64,000 bases of DNA, from NCBI GenBank assembly GCA_934254815.1, contig CAKQME010000011.1, positions 16,010 through 80,009 on the forward strand, given 5' to 3'. Below the pieces are notes generated by a model. That model was not told the DNA's origin. It made no database searches and saw only the letters and a program-made list of their open reading frames with translations. Positions within the stretch are counted from its first letter, which is position 1; the number at the start of each line of letters is the position of its first letter. Positions 46,357 through 54,470 of the stretch are shown piece after piece. Origin of the DNA: an uncultured Clostridia bacterium (GTDB lineage: Bacteria; Bacillota; Clostridia; Christensenellales; Borkfalkiaceae). The translations under genes were made by a program, and so were the position numbers.

Positions 46357-46910
46357 GTAGTATAGAATTTCATGGCACGACTATTTGCGCCGTAAAACGT
46401 AACGGCGTTACCGCTATCGCGGGCGACGGACAGGTTACTATGGGCGAAAGCGTCGTGTTTAAAAACACCGCTAAAAAAGTTAGAAGAATTTATGACGGAA
46501 AGGTTATAACGGGTTTTGCGGGCACGGTTTCCGACGCGTTTTCGCTGTGCGAAAGATTAGAGGCAATGCTCGGCAAATATGCCGGCAATCTGGAGCGAAG
46601 CGCGGTTGAGCTTGCCGAACAGTGGCGAAGAGATCAGGTCGGCAGAAAACTCGAAGCTATGCTCATATGCGCCGACGCCAACAATTTGCTTATTCTATCA
46701 GGCACGGGCGAAGTTATGTCTCCCGACGGCGACGTGTGCGCGATAGGCAGCGGCGGAAATTACGCGCTTGCGGCGGCTCGCGCGCTGTATGACGAGACGG
46801 ATTATTCCGCCGAAGAAATAGCAACCAAAGCTTTGAAAATCGCAAGCAAAATCTGCGTGTATACCAACGATAATATTCGTTGCGAAACCATAGGGGAGGA
46901 GAAGAAATGA
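46353..46910 (+). CDS. hslV: ATP-dependent protease HslUV peptidase subunit HslV (ClpQ)
   Basis: The 185-aa proteasome-like peptidase has FHGTTICAV near the N terminus; Thr9 would be exposed after removal of the leader residues and act as nucleophile. AGDGQVTMG, GFAGTVSDAFSL and the C-terminal AIGSGGNYALAAARAL match HslV. It forms a double hexamer capped by HslU. Four-base overlaps with trmFO upstream and with hslU downstream make it part of a coupled cluster. Confidence 0.96.
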   Translation: MSSIEFHGTTICAVKRNGVTAIAGDGQVTMGESVVFKNTAKKVRRIYDGKVITGFAGTVSDAFSLCERLEAMLGKYAGNLERSAVELAEQWRRDQVGRKLEAMLICADANNLLILSGTGEVMSPDGDVCAIGSGGNYALAAARALYDETDYSAEEIATKALKIASKICVYTNDNIRCETIGEEKK

Positions 46911-48217
46911 ACCTTACGCCGAGAGAGATAGTAAAAGAATTGGATAAATTCATCATCGGGCAGGACGACGCAAAACGCGCCGTCGCAATCGCGCTCAGAA
47001 ACCGTTACAGACGCAGTATGCTTACGGCTGAACAGAGAGAAGAGATAACCCCGAAAAACATTATAATGAAAGGACCTACCGGCGTAGGTAAAACCGAAAT
47101 CGCAAGACGGCTCGCCCGTCTTGTAGGCGCGCCGTTCATTAAGGTCGAAGCTACAAAGTATACCGAAGTTGGTTACGTCGGCAGAGACGTCGAATCGATG
47201 ATTCGCGACTTGGTAGAAGCAAGCGTAAGAATGGTAAAAGAAGAGCAGTTCGCAACCGTTAAAGTGAAAGCGAGCGCGGTTGCCGAAAAGCGCATACTTA
47301 AAGTGCTTAGCGACGCGCTTTCTGGCGAAAGAGGCGAAACACCCAAAGATATCTGGGAAAATAATCTGCTTAACGATCTTCGCGCGGGTAAATACGATAA
47401 TTTCAATATCGAAATCGAAGTTGCCGATGAAATGAAACCTCTCGAACTCAACGGCATGCAAGCCGAAATTTCGCTCGGCTCTATTTTCGGAGATATGCTT
47501 CCAAAGCGCAAGAAAAAGAGAAGAATAACCGTCAGAGAAGCCATGCAGATAATAATTGCGGAGGAGAGCGATAAACTTATCGACGACGACGCGGTTAAAA
47601 GCGAGGGCGTTCGCCGTGCCGAAGAAGAGGGCATAATCTTTATCGACGAAATAGATAAAATCGCAAATCGCGCGAAACAGGGCGGCGGACAGGATGTTTC
47701 GAGAGAGGGCGTTCAGAGAGATATTCTTCCGATAGTCGAGGGGTGTTCCGTAACGACAAAATACGGTATAGTCAAAACCGATTATATCCTGTTTATAGCG
47801 GCGGGCGCGTTCCACGTTTCCGCAGTTGAAGATCTGATTCCCGAACTTCAGGGCAGATTCCCGATAAAAGTAGAATTAAAGAGTTTAACTAAAGAAGACT
47901 TCGTTAATATACTTACGAAGCCGCAGAACGCCATTACCAATCAATACGCCACTCTTTTAAGGGTAGATAATATCGATCTCGAATTTACAACCGACGCTAT
48001 AGAGCGGATAGCCGAACTTTCAGCGGAGATCAACGCAACCAGCGAAGATATCGGAGCGAGACGGCTTCATACCGTAATGGAAAATCTCGTCGAAGATATT
48101 TCGTTCAACGCGGGCGGGGATATTCCGCTTACGAAAGTGGTCGTAGATAAAAATTATGTCGACGAGCATTTGTCCGACGTTATAAGAGAACAGAGCGTAG
48201 CCAAATATATATTGTAA
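46907..48217 (+). CDS. hslU: ATP-dependent protease ATPase subunit HslU (ClpY)
   Basis: The 436-aa AAA+ unfoldase of HslUV. It shows LTPREIVKELDKFIIGQDDAK, Walker A GPTGVGKT (56-63), KVEATKYTEVGYVGRDVESMIRDL, a Walker B in IIFIDEIDKIA and a C-terminal tail ending SVAKYIL, which docks into HslV. The ATG at 46907 overlaps the hslV stop (ATGA) and follows GGGGAGGAG; a TTG 27 nt upstream lies within hslV and was not used. The I domain between Walker A and B is present. The hslU-codY link of bacilli is not seen; hisS follows instead. Confidence 0.97.
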   Translation: MNLTPREIVKELDKFIIGQDDAKRAVAIALRNRYRRSMLTAEQREEITPKNIIMKGPTGVGKTEIARRLARLVGAPFIKVEATKYTEVGYVGRDVESMIRDLVEASVRMVKEEQFATVKVKASAVAEKRILKVLSDALSGERGETPKDIWENNLLNDLRAGKYDNFNIEIEVADEMKPLELNGMQAEISLGSIFGDMLPKRKKKRRITVREAMQIIIAEESDKLIDDDAVKSEGVRRAEEEGIIFIDEIDKIANRAKQGGGQDVSREGVQRDILPIVEGCSVTTKYGIVKTDYILFIAAGAFHVSAVEDLIPELQGRFPIKVELKSLTKEDFVNILTKPQNAITNQYATLLRVDNIDLEFTTDAIERIAELSAEINATSEDIGARRLHTVMENLVEDISFNAGGDIPLTKVVVDKNYVDEHLSDVIREQSVAKYIL

Positions 48218-48227
48218 AAGGTGCATT

Positions 48228-49472
48228 ATGATAAATATACCCAAAGGAACGAAAGACGTATTGCCTGCCGAAAGCTATAAATGGCATTACGTTGAAAACA
48301 CCGTAAGAAAAATTGCGGATTTATATTGTTTAAACGAAATCAGAACTCCGACTTTCGAGCATACAGAATTGTTTTTGCGCGGAGTAGGCGAAACTACCGA
48401 CGTGGTAAATAAAGAGATGTATACCTTTCTGGATAAAGGCGAAAGGAGTATCACTTTAAAACCGGAGGGGACGGCGGGCGTTGCGAGAAGTTTTATCGAA
48501 AACGGACTTTTCAACGGAGCAATGCCGCTCAAAATGTATTATATAACGCCGGTTTTTCGTTATGAAAATCCGCAGAAAGGCAGACTTCGCGAACATCATC
48601 AATTCGGCGTGGAAGTCTACGGCGGCGCGGGTGCGGACGCCGACGCGGAGGTTATCAGACTTGCGCATACAGTGCTTACAAAACTCGGTTTAAGCGTTAA
48701 ACTCTATATCAACAGTATGGGGTGTAAAGAGTGCAGAAAGACCTATAACGCGGCTCTGAAAGAGTATTTTGCCGATAAACTCGATAAACTTTGCCCTACC
48801 TGCCGCGAGAGATATTCTAAAAATCCGTTGCGTATTTTAGACTGTAAAGAAGAGGGCTGTAAAGTCCTTTGCAAAGACGCGCCTAAAATTACCGATTATC
48901 TTTGCGACGATTGCTCCGCTCACTTTGAAAAGCTGAAAACTTTGCTTGAAAAAGCGGGCATTGAGTACGAAGTAAACCCGTTTATCGTCCGCGGGCTTGA
49001 TTATTACACCAAAACCGTGTTCGAGTTCGTAACCACCGCGCTCGGTTCGCAGGGTACGGTCTGCGGCGGCGGAAGATATGACGATCTTATCGCTCAGCTC
49101 GGCGGTAATCCTACTTGCGGAGTGGGGTTCGGTATGGGTATCGAAAGGGTGCTTATGCTTATGGAAGCGCAAGGGATAGAGATACCGAAAGAAAATCCCG
49201 TAAAACTCTATATTGCCACTATGGGCGACGAAGCGTATAATAAAGCTTTCGAAATAGTCGGTAAATTAAGGGATAAGGGTATAAAAGCCGAAATAGACCA
49301 TGCCGGCAGGGGCATAAAGGCACAGTTTAAATACGCCGATAAAATAGGCGCCGAAAACGTCGCTACTATCGGAGAAAACGAGCTTACCGACGGAGTGTGT
49401 CGTATAAAGAGAATGTCCGACGGAACGCAGACGGAAGTCAAAATCGAGGACATTTCGACATATTTCGACTAA
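48228..49472 (+). CDS. hisS: Histidine-tRNA ligase
   Basis: The 414-aa class II synthetase carries PKGTKDVLP at the N terminus, motif 2 in YRYENPQKGRLREHHQFGVE, the histidine-specific RGLDYYTKTVFE, motif 3 GGGRYDDLIAQLGG...GFGMGIERV and a C-terminal anticodon-binding domain. The insertion domain has cysteine pairs (CKECRKT, CPTCRE, CKEEGCKVLC, CDDC) resembling a zinc site, as known in a subset of bacterial HisRS. The start lies 10 nt after hslU with the SD AAAAGG. No T-box leader was seen, which fits cotranscription with the upstream genes. Confidence 0.96.
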   Translation: MINIPKGTKDVLPAESYKWHYVENTVRKIADLYCLNEIRTPTFEHTELFLRGVGETTDVVNKEMYTFLDKGERSITLKPEGTAGVARSFIENGLFNGAMPLKMYYITPVFRYENPQKGRLREHHQFGVEVYGGAGADADAEVIRLAHTVLTKLGLSVKLYINSMGCKECRKTYNAALKEYFADKLDKLCPTCRERYSKNPLRILDCKEEGCKVLCKDAPKITDYLCDDCSAHFEKLKTLLEKAGIEYEVNPFIVRGLDYYTKTVFEFVTTALGSQGTVCGGGRYDDLIAQLGGNPTCGVGFGMGIERVLMLMEAQGIEIPKENPVKLYIATMGDEAYNKAFEIVGKLRDKGIKAEIDHAGRGIKAQFKYADKIGAENVATIGENELTDGVCRIKRMSDGTQTEVKIEDISTYFD

Positions 49473-49530
49473 AATCGGCGCATACTGTTATCGATAATCT
49501 TCGATTTGCGAAAGAAAAAAGGAGAAAATT

Positions 49531-49857
49531 ATGGAAGAAATTATAAAAAATATTTTAGACGACGAATTTGAAACGGAAGTATTAAAGAGCGATAAACCCG
49601 TGCTTGTCGACTTTTGGGCTTCGTGGTGTATGCCGTGCAAAATGCAGAGCGAAGTTCTGCATGAATTTGCGCCCGACGTTGAAGGAAAAATAAAGATAGT
49701 CAAGGTCAATGTCGACGAAAGCGAAAAGACGGCTATTGCATACGGGATATCGAGTATACCTACGCTTATGGTGTTTGTAAACGGCGAGTTAAAAGAAAAA
49801 ACCGTCGGGTTGACGTCAAAAAGCGAATTGTCCGAAATGCTTATAAAATATCTGTAA
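49531..49857 (+). CDS. trxA: Thioredoxin
   Basis: The 108-aa single-domain thioredoxin has VLVDFWASWCMPCKM (Cys33-Met-Pro-Cys36), the cis-Pro loop SIPTLMVF and G in GELKEKTVG. Canonical thioredoxin has CGPC; Met replaces Gly here, which in other thioredoxin-fold proteins alters redox potential. It has a strong SD (AAAGGAG) 58 nt after hisS and is followed by a terminator, so it may end the operon. No thioredoxin reductase is in the window. Confidence 0.92.
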   Translation: MEEIIKNILDDEFETEVLKSDKPVLVDFWASWCMPCKMQSEVLHEFAPDVEGKIKIVKVNVDESEKTAIAYGISSIPTLMVFVNGELKEKTVGLTSKSELSEMLIKYL

Positions 49858-49864
49858 TATAGCG

Positions 49865-49891
49865 AAAAACACGCCATAGGGCGTGTTTTTT
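49865..49891 (+). terminator. Intrinsic terminator after trxA
   Basis: ACACGCC (49869-49875) pairs with GGCGTGT (49880-49886), with an A-run before and a T-run after the stem. Confidence 0.88.
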
Positions 49892-49925
49892 ATTACTTGA
49901 TAACTCTCGTCTGACAAAAATATTG

Positions 49926-49954
49926 TTGATTTATTCGCGCTTTTATGGTATGCT
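49926..49954 (+). promoter_or_regulatory. Candidate promoter of the GntR-type regulator
   Basis: TTGATT (49926-49931) and TATGCT (49949-49954) with 17 bp spacing, about 50 bp upstream of the TTG start. Confidence 0.45.
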
Positions 49955-50002
49955 TGATATGTGTTTTGTTTGTTTTGAAAAACCGTCGGAGGAAACATAA
50001 AA

Positions 50003-51082
50003 TTGGATAAAGTCTATACCATGGCGGAGCAGATAGCCAACTATTATCGCGAAAGAATAATAAACGGGGAACTTTTAAAAGGCGATAAAATAGAGTCGGA
50101 AGAACGTGCGGCGGTAAGGTTCAACGTCTCCAGAATGACGGTCAGAAAGGCTTTTAAAATGCTTGAAAGCGCGGGTCTGGTCGGCGTTACTGCGGGAAGA
50201 GCGCGTATTATCACGGGCAAAAACGGAAGCTACGATAAAGAATGCGGTTCGTTCTGGCAATACGGCGGTAAAAAAATCGCTCTTGTTATTCCCGACGAAA
50301 GCGAGTTTTTAACCGAGATAAAAAAATGTCTTCAAACCCGCCTTGAACTTTTAAACTGGAAACTTTATGTTTTTTATAACGATAACGAGCGCGTCGAGTA
50401 CGATAGTTTTCTGAAAATAGGCGAGCAGGAAATAGACGGTTGCATTATAATTCCGTCGAGAACCCGCGGCAATATCTCCCGCACGAATTATAATATTTTA
50501 AAATCGCTTAAAATACCTTTCGTGCTTTTGGGTAAACCTCCGCGCTGGCTCCGCTGCGACGCTACTTATGTCGACGATTATTACGGGTCTTTCCTGATAA
50601 TGAAAAAACTTTTGCAGGATAAATGCTCGGCGTTTGCGTATATAGGCGACGGAGACCGCGATATCGTCGTAAACGAAGACAGGCGCACGGGTTTCGAAGA
50701 TTTTATGACCTATAAGGCAAGAAATACTAATTATTCCGATATGTTGTTCGATTATCGCTCCCGTGATTTTACCGAAAAACTTACTCTTTTTATAAACGCG
50801 AACTTATCGAAGAAAATCGGATTTAATCTGTATAGCGGTAATTTAGCCGAAAGCGTTATAAATATAATGAGAAAATGCGGCAGAATAAAGGGTAAAGATT
50901 ACGAAATTTACGGCTTTGCCGAAAACGACTTGTTCAATTACGATACTAAAAGTTGTAACGTAGTTCATATCCCGATAATAACGCTCATTCAGGAAGCGAC
51001 CGAAATGTTAAGAATGTGCTTTGTGTCGGGTAACCGCGATAACGTAATTCATAAAATTTTCAACGCGGAAGTCAGTCGTTAG
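50003..51082 (+). CDS. GntR-type regulator with LacI-like sugar-binding domain
   Basis: The 359-aa protein has an N-terminal GntR winged helix (residues about 5-72: AEQIANYYRERIINGELLKGDKIESEERAAVRFNVSRMTVRKAF) and a C-terminal domain resembling periplasmic-binding/LacI effector domains (ALVIPDES, IDGCIIIPS, IPFVLLGKPP, VDDYYGSFLIMKKL, AFAYIGDGDRD, NEDRRTGFEDFM), an arrangement like AraR. Such proteins sense sugars or related metabolites. The start is TTG 10 nt after GGAGG; the ATG at 50021 is too far from the SD. No catabolic operon flanks it, so its targets are unknown. It has its own promoter and terminator. Confidence 0.85.
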   Translation: MDKVYTMAEQIANYYRERIINGELLKGDKIESEERAAVRFNVSRMTVRKAFKMLESAGLVGVTAGRARIITGKNGSYDKECGSFWQYGGKKIALVIPDESEFLTEIKKCLQTRLELLNWKLYVFYNDNERVEYDSFLKIGEQEIDGCIIIPSRTRGNISRTNYNILKSLKIPFVLLGKPPRWLRCDATYVDDYYGSFLIMKKLLQDKCSAFAYIGDGDRDIVVNEDRRTGFEDFMTYKARNTNYSDMLFDYRSRDFTEKLTLFINANLSKKIGFNLYSGNLAESVINIMRKCGRIKGKDYEIYGFAENDLFNYDTKSCNVVHIPIITLIQEATEMLRMCFVSGNRDNVIHKIFNAEVSR

Positions 51083-51103
51083 TTTTAATTTAGAAAAATA
51101 AAG

Positions 51104-51136
51104 AAGCGGAGAAAAGGTTTGGTTCCCCGCTTTTTC
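51104..51136 (+). terminator. Intrinsic terminator after the GntR-type regulator
   Basis: AAGCGG (51104-51109) pairs with CCGCTT (51127-51132), followed by TTT. The loop is long, so the strength is uncertain. Confidence 0.6.
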
Positions 51137-51202
51137 ATAATCTTTTTTATAATGCCTTGAAAATACTGCGACATATATTTTATTTGCCTGTCATATAGTT
51201 GC

Positions 51203-51231
51203 TTGACTAAATGTAAAAAAAGGTTTATAAT
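51203..51231 (+). promoter_or_regulatory. Sigma-A promoter of the COG2509 flavoprotein
   Basis: TTGACT (51203-51208) is 17 bp from a perfect TATAAT (51226-51231), about 50 bp before the start codon. Confidence 0.82.
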
Positions 51232-51282
51232 TTTACTTTCGGTGGAGATTGCAAAAACTGCCGCAATAAAAGGAGATTTACT

Positions 51283-52656
51283 ATGGCATACGCAAAAAAT
51301 TACGACGTCGTTATAGTCGGCGCGGGTCCTGGCGGAATATACGCCGCATACGAACTTTGCGGAAAAGGTCTTAATATCGGTATTTTCGACGCCGGGCATG
51401 AACTCAGTAAGAGAAAATGTCCTATAGACGGTAAAAAAGTCAAATCGTGTATAGGTTGTAAAACCTGCTCGATAATGTCGGGTTTCGGCGGCGCGGGCGC
51501 GTTTTCAGACGGAAAGTATAACATTACCAACGATTTCGGCGGAAGTCTTCATGAGTATATCGGTAAACAATGTGCGATAGAACTTATGCGCTACGTCGAC
51601 GATATAAATATGCGTTACGGCGGGCAGGGTACGAAAATGTATTCAACCGCAGGCACAAGATTCAGTAAAATTTGTCTGCAGAATAAACTTAATTTGTTAA
51701 ACGCTCAGGTTCGTCATCTCGGCACCGATAAAAATTACGTCGTGCTTGAAAATCTTTATAACGAACTTAAAAATCAAGCCGATTTTTATTTCGATACGCC
51801 CGTAACGGCGATTGAAAAAGTCGACGGCGGATTTGTCGTTACGGCTAAGGGCGAAGATTATTTCTGTAAAAAGTGTATAGTATCGGTCGGCAGAAGCGGA
51901 AGCAAATGGATGGAACAGGTCTGCAAACATCTCGATATCCCCACGCTTTCCAACAGAGTAGATATCGGCGTAAGGGTAGAACTCGACGCGGAAATTTTCG
52001 AACATTTAACCGACGAACTTTACGAGAGTAAAATAGTATATCGCACGGAGAAATTCGAAGATAAAGTAAGAACGTTCTGTATGAATCCGCACGGTATAGT
52101 CGTAAACGAAAACACTAACGGAATAGTCACCGTAAACGGGCATAGTTTCGAAGGCGACGATAAAAAGACGGGCAATACCAACTTTGCATTGCTTGTGTCG
52201 AAACATTTTTCCGAGCCGTTCAAAGACAGTAACGGCTACGGCGAGAGCATTGCGAGACTTTCCAATATGCTCGGCGGAGGCGTTATAGTTCAGCGTTTCG
52301 GAGATCTTGTAAGAGGAAGAAGAAGTACCGAAAAGAGAATCGAAGAGGGGCTTGTCGTTCCCACGTTGTCGGCTACGCCCGGCGATTTAAGTTTGGTTTT
52401 GCCTAAGCGTATACTTGACGGCATTATCGAGATGATATACGCGCTCGATAAAGTTGCGCCCGGTACCGCTAACGACGATACGTTATTGTACGGCGTAGAA
52501 GTTAAATTCTATAATATGGAAGTCGAAATCGACAATAACCTTGAAACCAAGCATAAGGGTTTATATATTATAGGTGACGGAAGCGGAGTTACGCACTCGC
52601 TTTCACACGCTTCGGCAAGCGGAATTTACGTTGCGAGACAGATCTTAAGTAAATAA
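51283..52656 (+). CDS. Uncharacterised FAD-dependent dehydrogenase (COG2509 type)
   Basis: The 457-aa flavoprotein starts with a Rossmann FAD motif (VVIVGAGPGGIYAAYEL, residues about 9-25) and then the hallmark of this family, KCPI...CIGCKTCSIMSGFGGAGAFSDGKY, whose cysteines (about 46, 57, 60 and 63) could bind metal. It ends with GLYIIGDGSGVTHSLSHASASGIYVARQIL, the second FAD contact. The family is widespread in anaerobes but has no assigned substrate. It is monocistronic: promoter and terminator flank it, and the SD AAGGAG fits the ATG. No neighbour hints at function. Confidence 0.88.
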   Translation: MAYAKNYDVVIVGAGPGGIYAAYELCGKGLNIGIFDAGHELSKRKCPIDGKKVKSCIGCKTCSIMSGFGGAGAFSDGKYNITNDFGGSLHEYIGKQCAIELMRYVDDINMRYGGQGTKMYSTAGTRFSKICLQNKLNLLNAQVRHLGTDKNYVVLENLYNELKNQADFYFDTPVTAIEKVDGGFVVTAKGEDYFCKKCIVSVGRSGSKWMEQVCKHLDIPTLSNRVDIGVRVELDAEIFEHLTDELYESKIVYRTEKFEDKVRTFCMNPHGIVVNENTNGIVTVNGHSFEGDDKKTGNTNFALLVSKHFSEPFKDSNGYGESIARLSNMLGGGVIVQRFGDLVRGRRSTEKRIEEGLVVPTLSATPGDLSLVLPKRILDGIIEMIYALDKVAPGTANDDTLLYGVEVKFYNMEVEIDNNLETKHKGLYIIGDGSGVTHSLSHASASGIYVARQILSK

Positions 52657-52692
52657 TAGAAAAATATAATACAGGGCTATAAAAATAACCTT

Positions 52693-52735
52693 AAAAAACG
52701 AGATTTCGTCAAATCGGGCGGAATCTCGTTTTTTA
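52693..52735. terminator. Intrinsic terminator after the flavoprotein gene
   Basis: AAAAACGAGATT (within 52694-52705) pairs with AATCTCGTTTTT (within 52722-52733), followed by more T. Confidence 0.85.
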
Positions 52736-52768
52736 TATCTATTGAATATTATTGTCATTAAATATTTT

Positions 52769-53610
52769 TGTCATTCTGAGTGAAACGAAGAATCCCACCG
52801 AATAAGCGCGGAACACTTGAACAACGGTATATTGCGCTTACGCTCGATATGACAGAAAAAATAAATAAAATATGTCATTCTGAGTGAAACGAAGAATCCC
52901 ACCGAATAAGCGCGGACTTCTTGACACAGTGGGATATTTCGCTTGTCGCTATTCGGTGCTTAAACGCAAGCGTTTAAACAATAAAGGCAGCGCCTTATGA
53001 ATATCATCGTTCGCAGACCCTTGCAAGCAAGTCTGCTCACTCGACATTGACAATATGACAAGAAAAATCAAACAAAGCGTGTCATTCTGAACGAAGTGAA
53101 GAATCCCACTGAAAAAATTATTGTCATTCTGAGTGAAACGAAGAATCCCACTGAATAAGAGCGGACAACTTGATACAATGGGATATTTCGCTTACGCTCA
53201 ATATGACATGCTGTATTTATGTTTTATGTCTTTCTGAACGCAGTGAAGAATCCCACCGAATAAGCGCGGACTACTTGTACAGTGGGATATTTCGCTTACG
53301 CTCAATATGACATGCTGTATTTATGTTTTATGTCTTTCTGAACGCAGTGAAGAATCCCACCGAATAAGCGCGGACTTCTTGATACAGTGGGATATTTCGC
53401 TTGTCGCTATTCGGCGCTTAAACGCCGAAGCGTTTAAACAATAGTTTTGCCTTTATTGCGAAACAATAAAGGCAGCGCCTTATGAATATCATCGTTCGCA
53501 GACCCTTGCAAGCAAGTCTGCTCACTCGACATTGACAATATGACAGAAAAATTAAACTAAGTATGTCATTCTGAGTGAAACGAAGAATCCCATTGAATAA
53601 GGTCGGAGCA
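52769..53610. repeat. Array of palindromic dispersed repeats (about seven full or partial copies)
   Basis: Copies start near 52769, 52872, 53080, 53122, 53227, 53331 and 53563. A typical copy of about 86 bp opens with TGTCATTCTGAGTGAAACGA and GAATCCCAC, has a short centre (CGAATAAGCGCGGA...), and closes with GTGGGATATTTCGC and ...TATGACA, so its ends are inverted repeats. Copies at 52872 and 53331 carry an extra segment of about 110 bp (TAAACG..., AATAAAGGCAGCGCCTTATG, CTTGCAAGCAAGTCTGCTCA). Copies at 53080 and 53563 are 5' fragments. No coding capacity was found, so this resembles a REP/MITE-like family. The 1.1-kb gap between the flavoprotein and the next gene is almost wholly made of it. 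Confidence 0.85.
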
Positions 53611-53637
53611 AATATAAGTCCAAATATGATGTTTTGG

Positions 53638-53680
53638 CTTCCCCTTTCGGGGAAGCTGTCAACGAAGTTGACTGAAGAGG
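53638..53680. repeat. Second type of dispersed palindromic repeat
   Basis: Two adjacent perfect hairpins, CTTCCCC/GGGGAAG and GTCAAC/GTTGAC, followed by TGAAGAGG. Very similar sequences are familiar as scattered intergenic repeats in clostridial genomes (recollection, not searched). The remaining stretch to 53782 shows nothing recognisable. Confidence 0.5.
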
Positions 53681-53782
53681 ACAAAAAAGAGATATTATAT
53701 TGTCGTCGCTGGTATATATTGTATCGTGTAGTCCTCAACCGTCAAATCTTCTCGTTGCCGATTGATAAATAAAAAAAGTATT

Positions 53783-54439
53783 TTACCAATTTTCCAAATC
53801 AAAATCTAAACGGTTGTCACCGCAATAACTCTGTATTAAAACGTAGGTTTCTTTGTCGTTTATTCTGCTCCACGGTCTGTAGTTGTGGGGTTTGATAGCC
53901 GTTTTAAAGTTTTTGTTTTTTTCAAGTTTGTCAAGTATAAGGTTGTCTATCGGACAATCGGCTTTTTCAAAATTATATTCTTTAACAATGCCGTCTAAAT
54001 CTAAAAAATCACGATAAAGATATATGCAATAATATAATTTTACCGCAATGTTGAATATTTTTTGAAGTATACCTAACGATAATCTTTCATTTTCGTCTAT
54101 TCTTTTAAAAGGTCTTATTTCTTTTTCCATTTCGGGTTGAAATTTAATTAAAATATCCGCTTTTTCTTCAGGCGTGGCGGTATTAGCATATTTGCGGAAA
54201 ACGTCAATCGCACCACTATTTATAAATGCGTTTACTTTATTTTCTATTGTAATATTGACGTTCGGTCTGTTTTTTATCGTGCGTTTGAAACCGTCGTTCC
54301 AGCCGAGGCATAAGCATGAAGTTATAATTTTATCTTCATGCTTTTTCGGGTCTTTGTTTTCCGAGGTAATGAGGCTAAACTCGCTGCCGAAAGTTACCCT
54401 GAAAAAGAATTTTAAAAATTTGTCTTTTGTGTTGTTCAT
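53783..54439 (-). CDS. Hypothetical protein downstream of the LRR_5 gene
   Basis: A 218-aa soluble protein with no signal peptide, starting at an ATG after AAGGAG. I do not recognise a functional domain. The second half has a pattern seen in uncharacterised proteins of similar size: LQKIFNIAVKLYYCIYLYRDF, then CPIDNLILDKL, PWSRINDKETYVLIQSYC and an acidic end. It lies 31 nt after the stop of the LRR_5 lipoprotein gene on the same strand, so the two are probably cotranscribed under the promoter at 57039-57067. A+T-rich codons resemble those of the LRR_5 gene and differ from the flanking operons, which suggests joint acquisition. Confidence 0.75.
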   Translation of the reverse strand: MNNTKDKFLKFFFRVTFGSEFSLITSENKDPKKHEDKIITSCLCLGWNDGFKRTIKNRPNVNITIENKVNAFINSGAIDVFRKYANTATPEEKADILIKFQPEMEKEIRPFKRIDENERLSLGILQKIFNIAVKLYYCIYLYRDFLDLDGIVKEYNFEKADCPIDNLILDKLEKNKNFKTAIKPHNYRPWSRINDKETYVLIQSYCGDNRLDFDLENW

Positions 54440-54470
54440 ATGTGTTACTCCTTAATTTATTTTTTTAATT

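Noticed and set aside
46880..46906. TTG start of hslU
   Set aside because: It lies inside hslV; the ATG at 46907 has GGGGAGGAG and gives the conserved N terminus.
51085..51399. Minus-strand frame of 104 codons
   Set aside because: It covers the promoter region and the antisense of the flavoprotein start, with no SD or recognisable protein features.
52769..53610. Insertion sequence or CRISPR array
   Set aside because: No transposase or other coding region is present, and repeats are palindromic and of different lengths without regular spacers.
53575..53772. 65-codon plus-strand frame in the repeat region
   Set aside because: It begins inside a dispersed repeat, has no SD and no conserved features.
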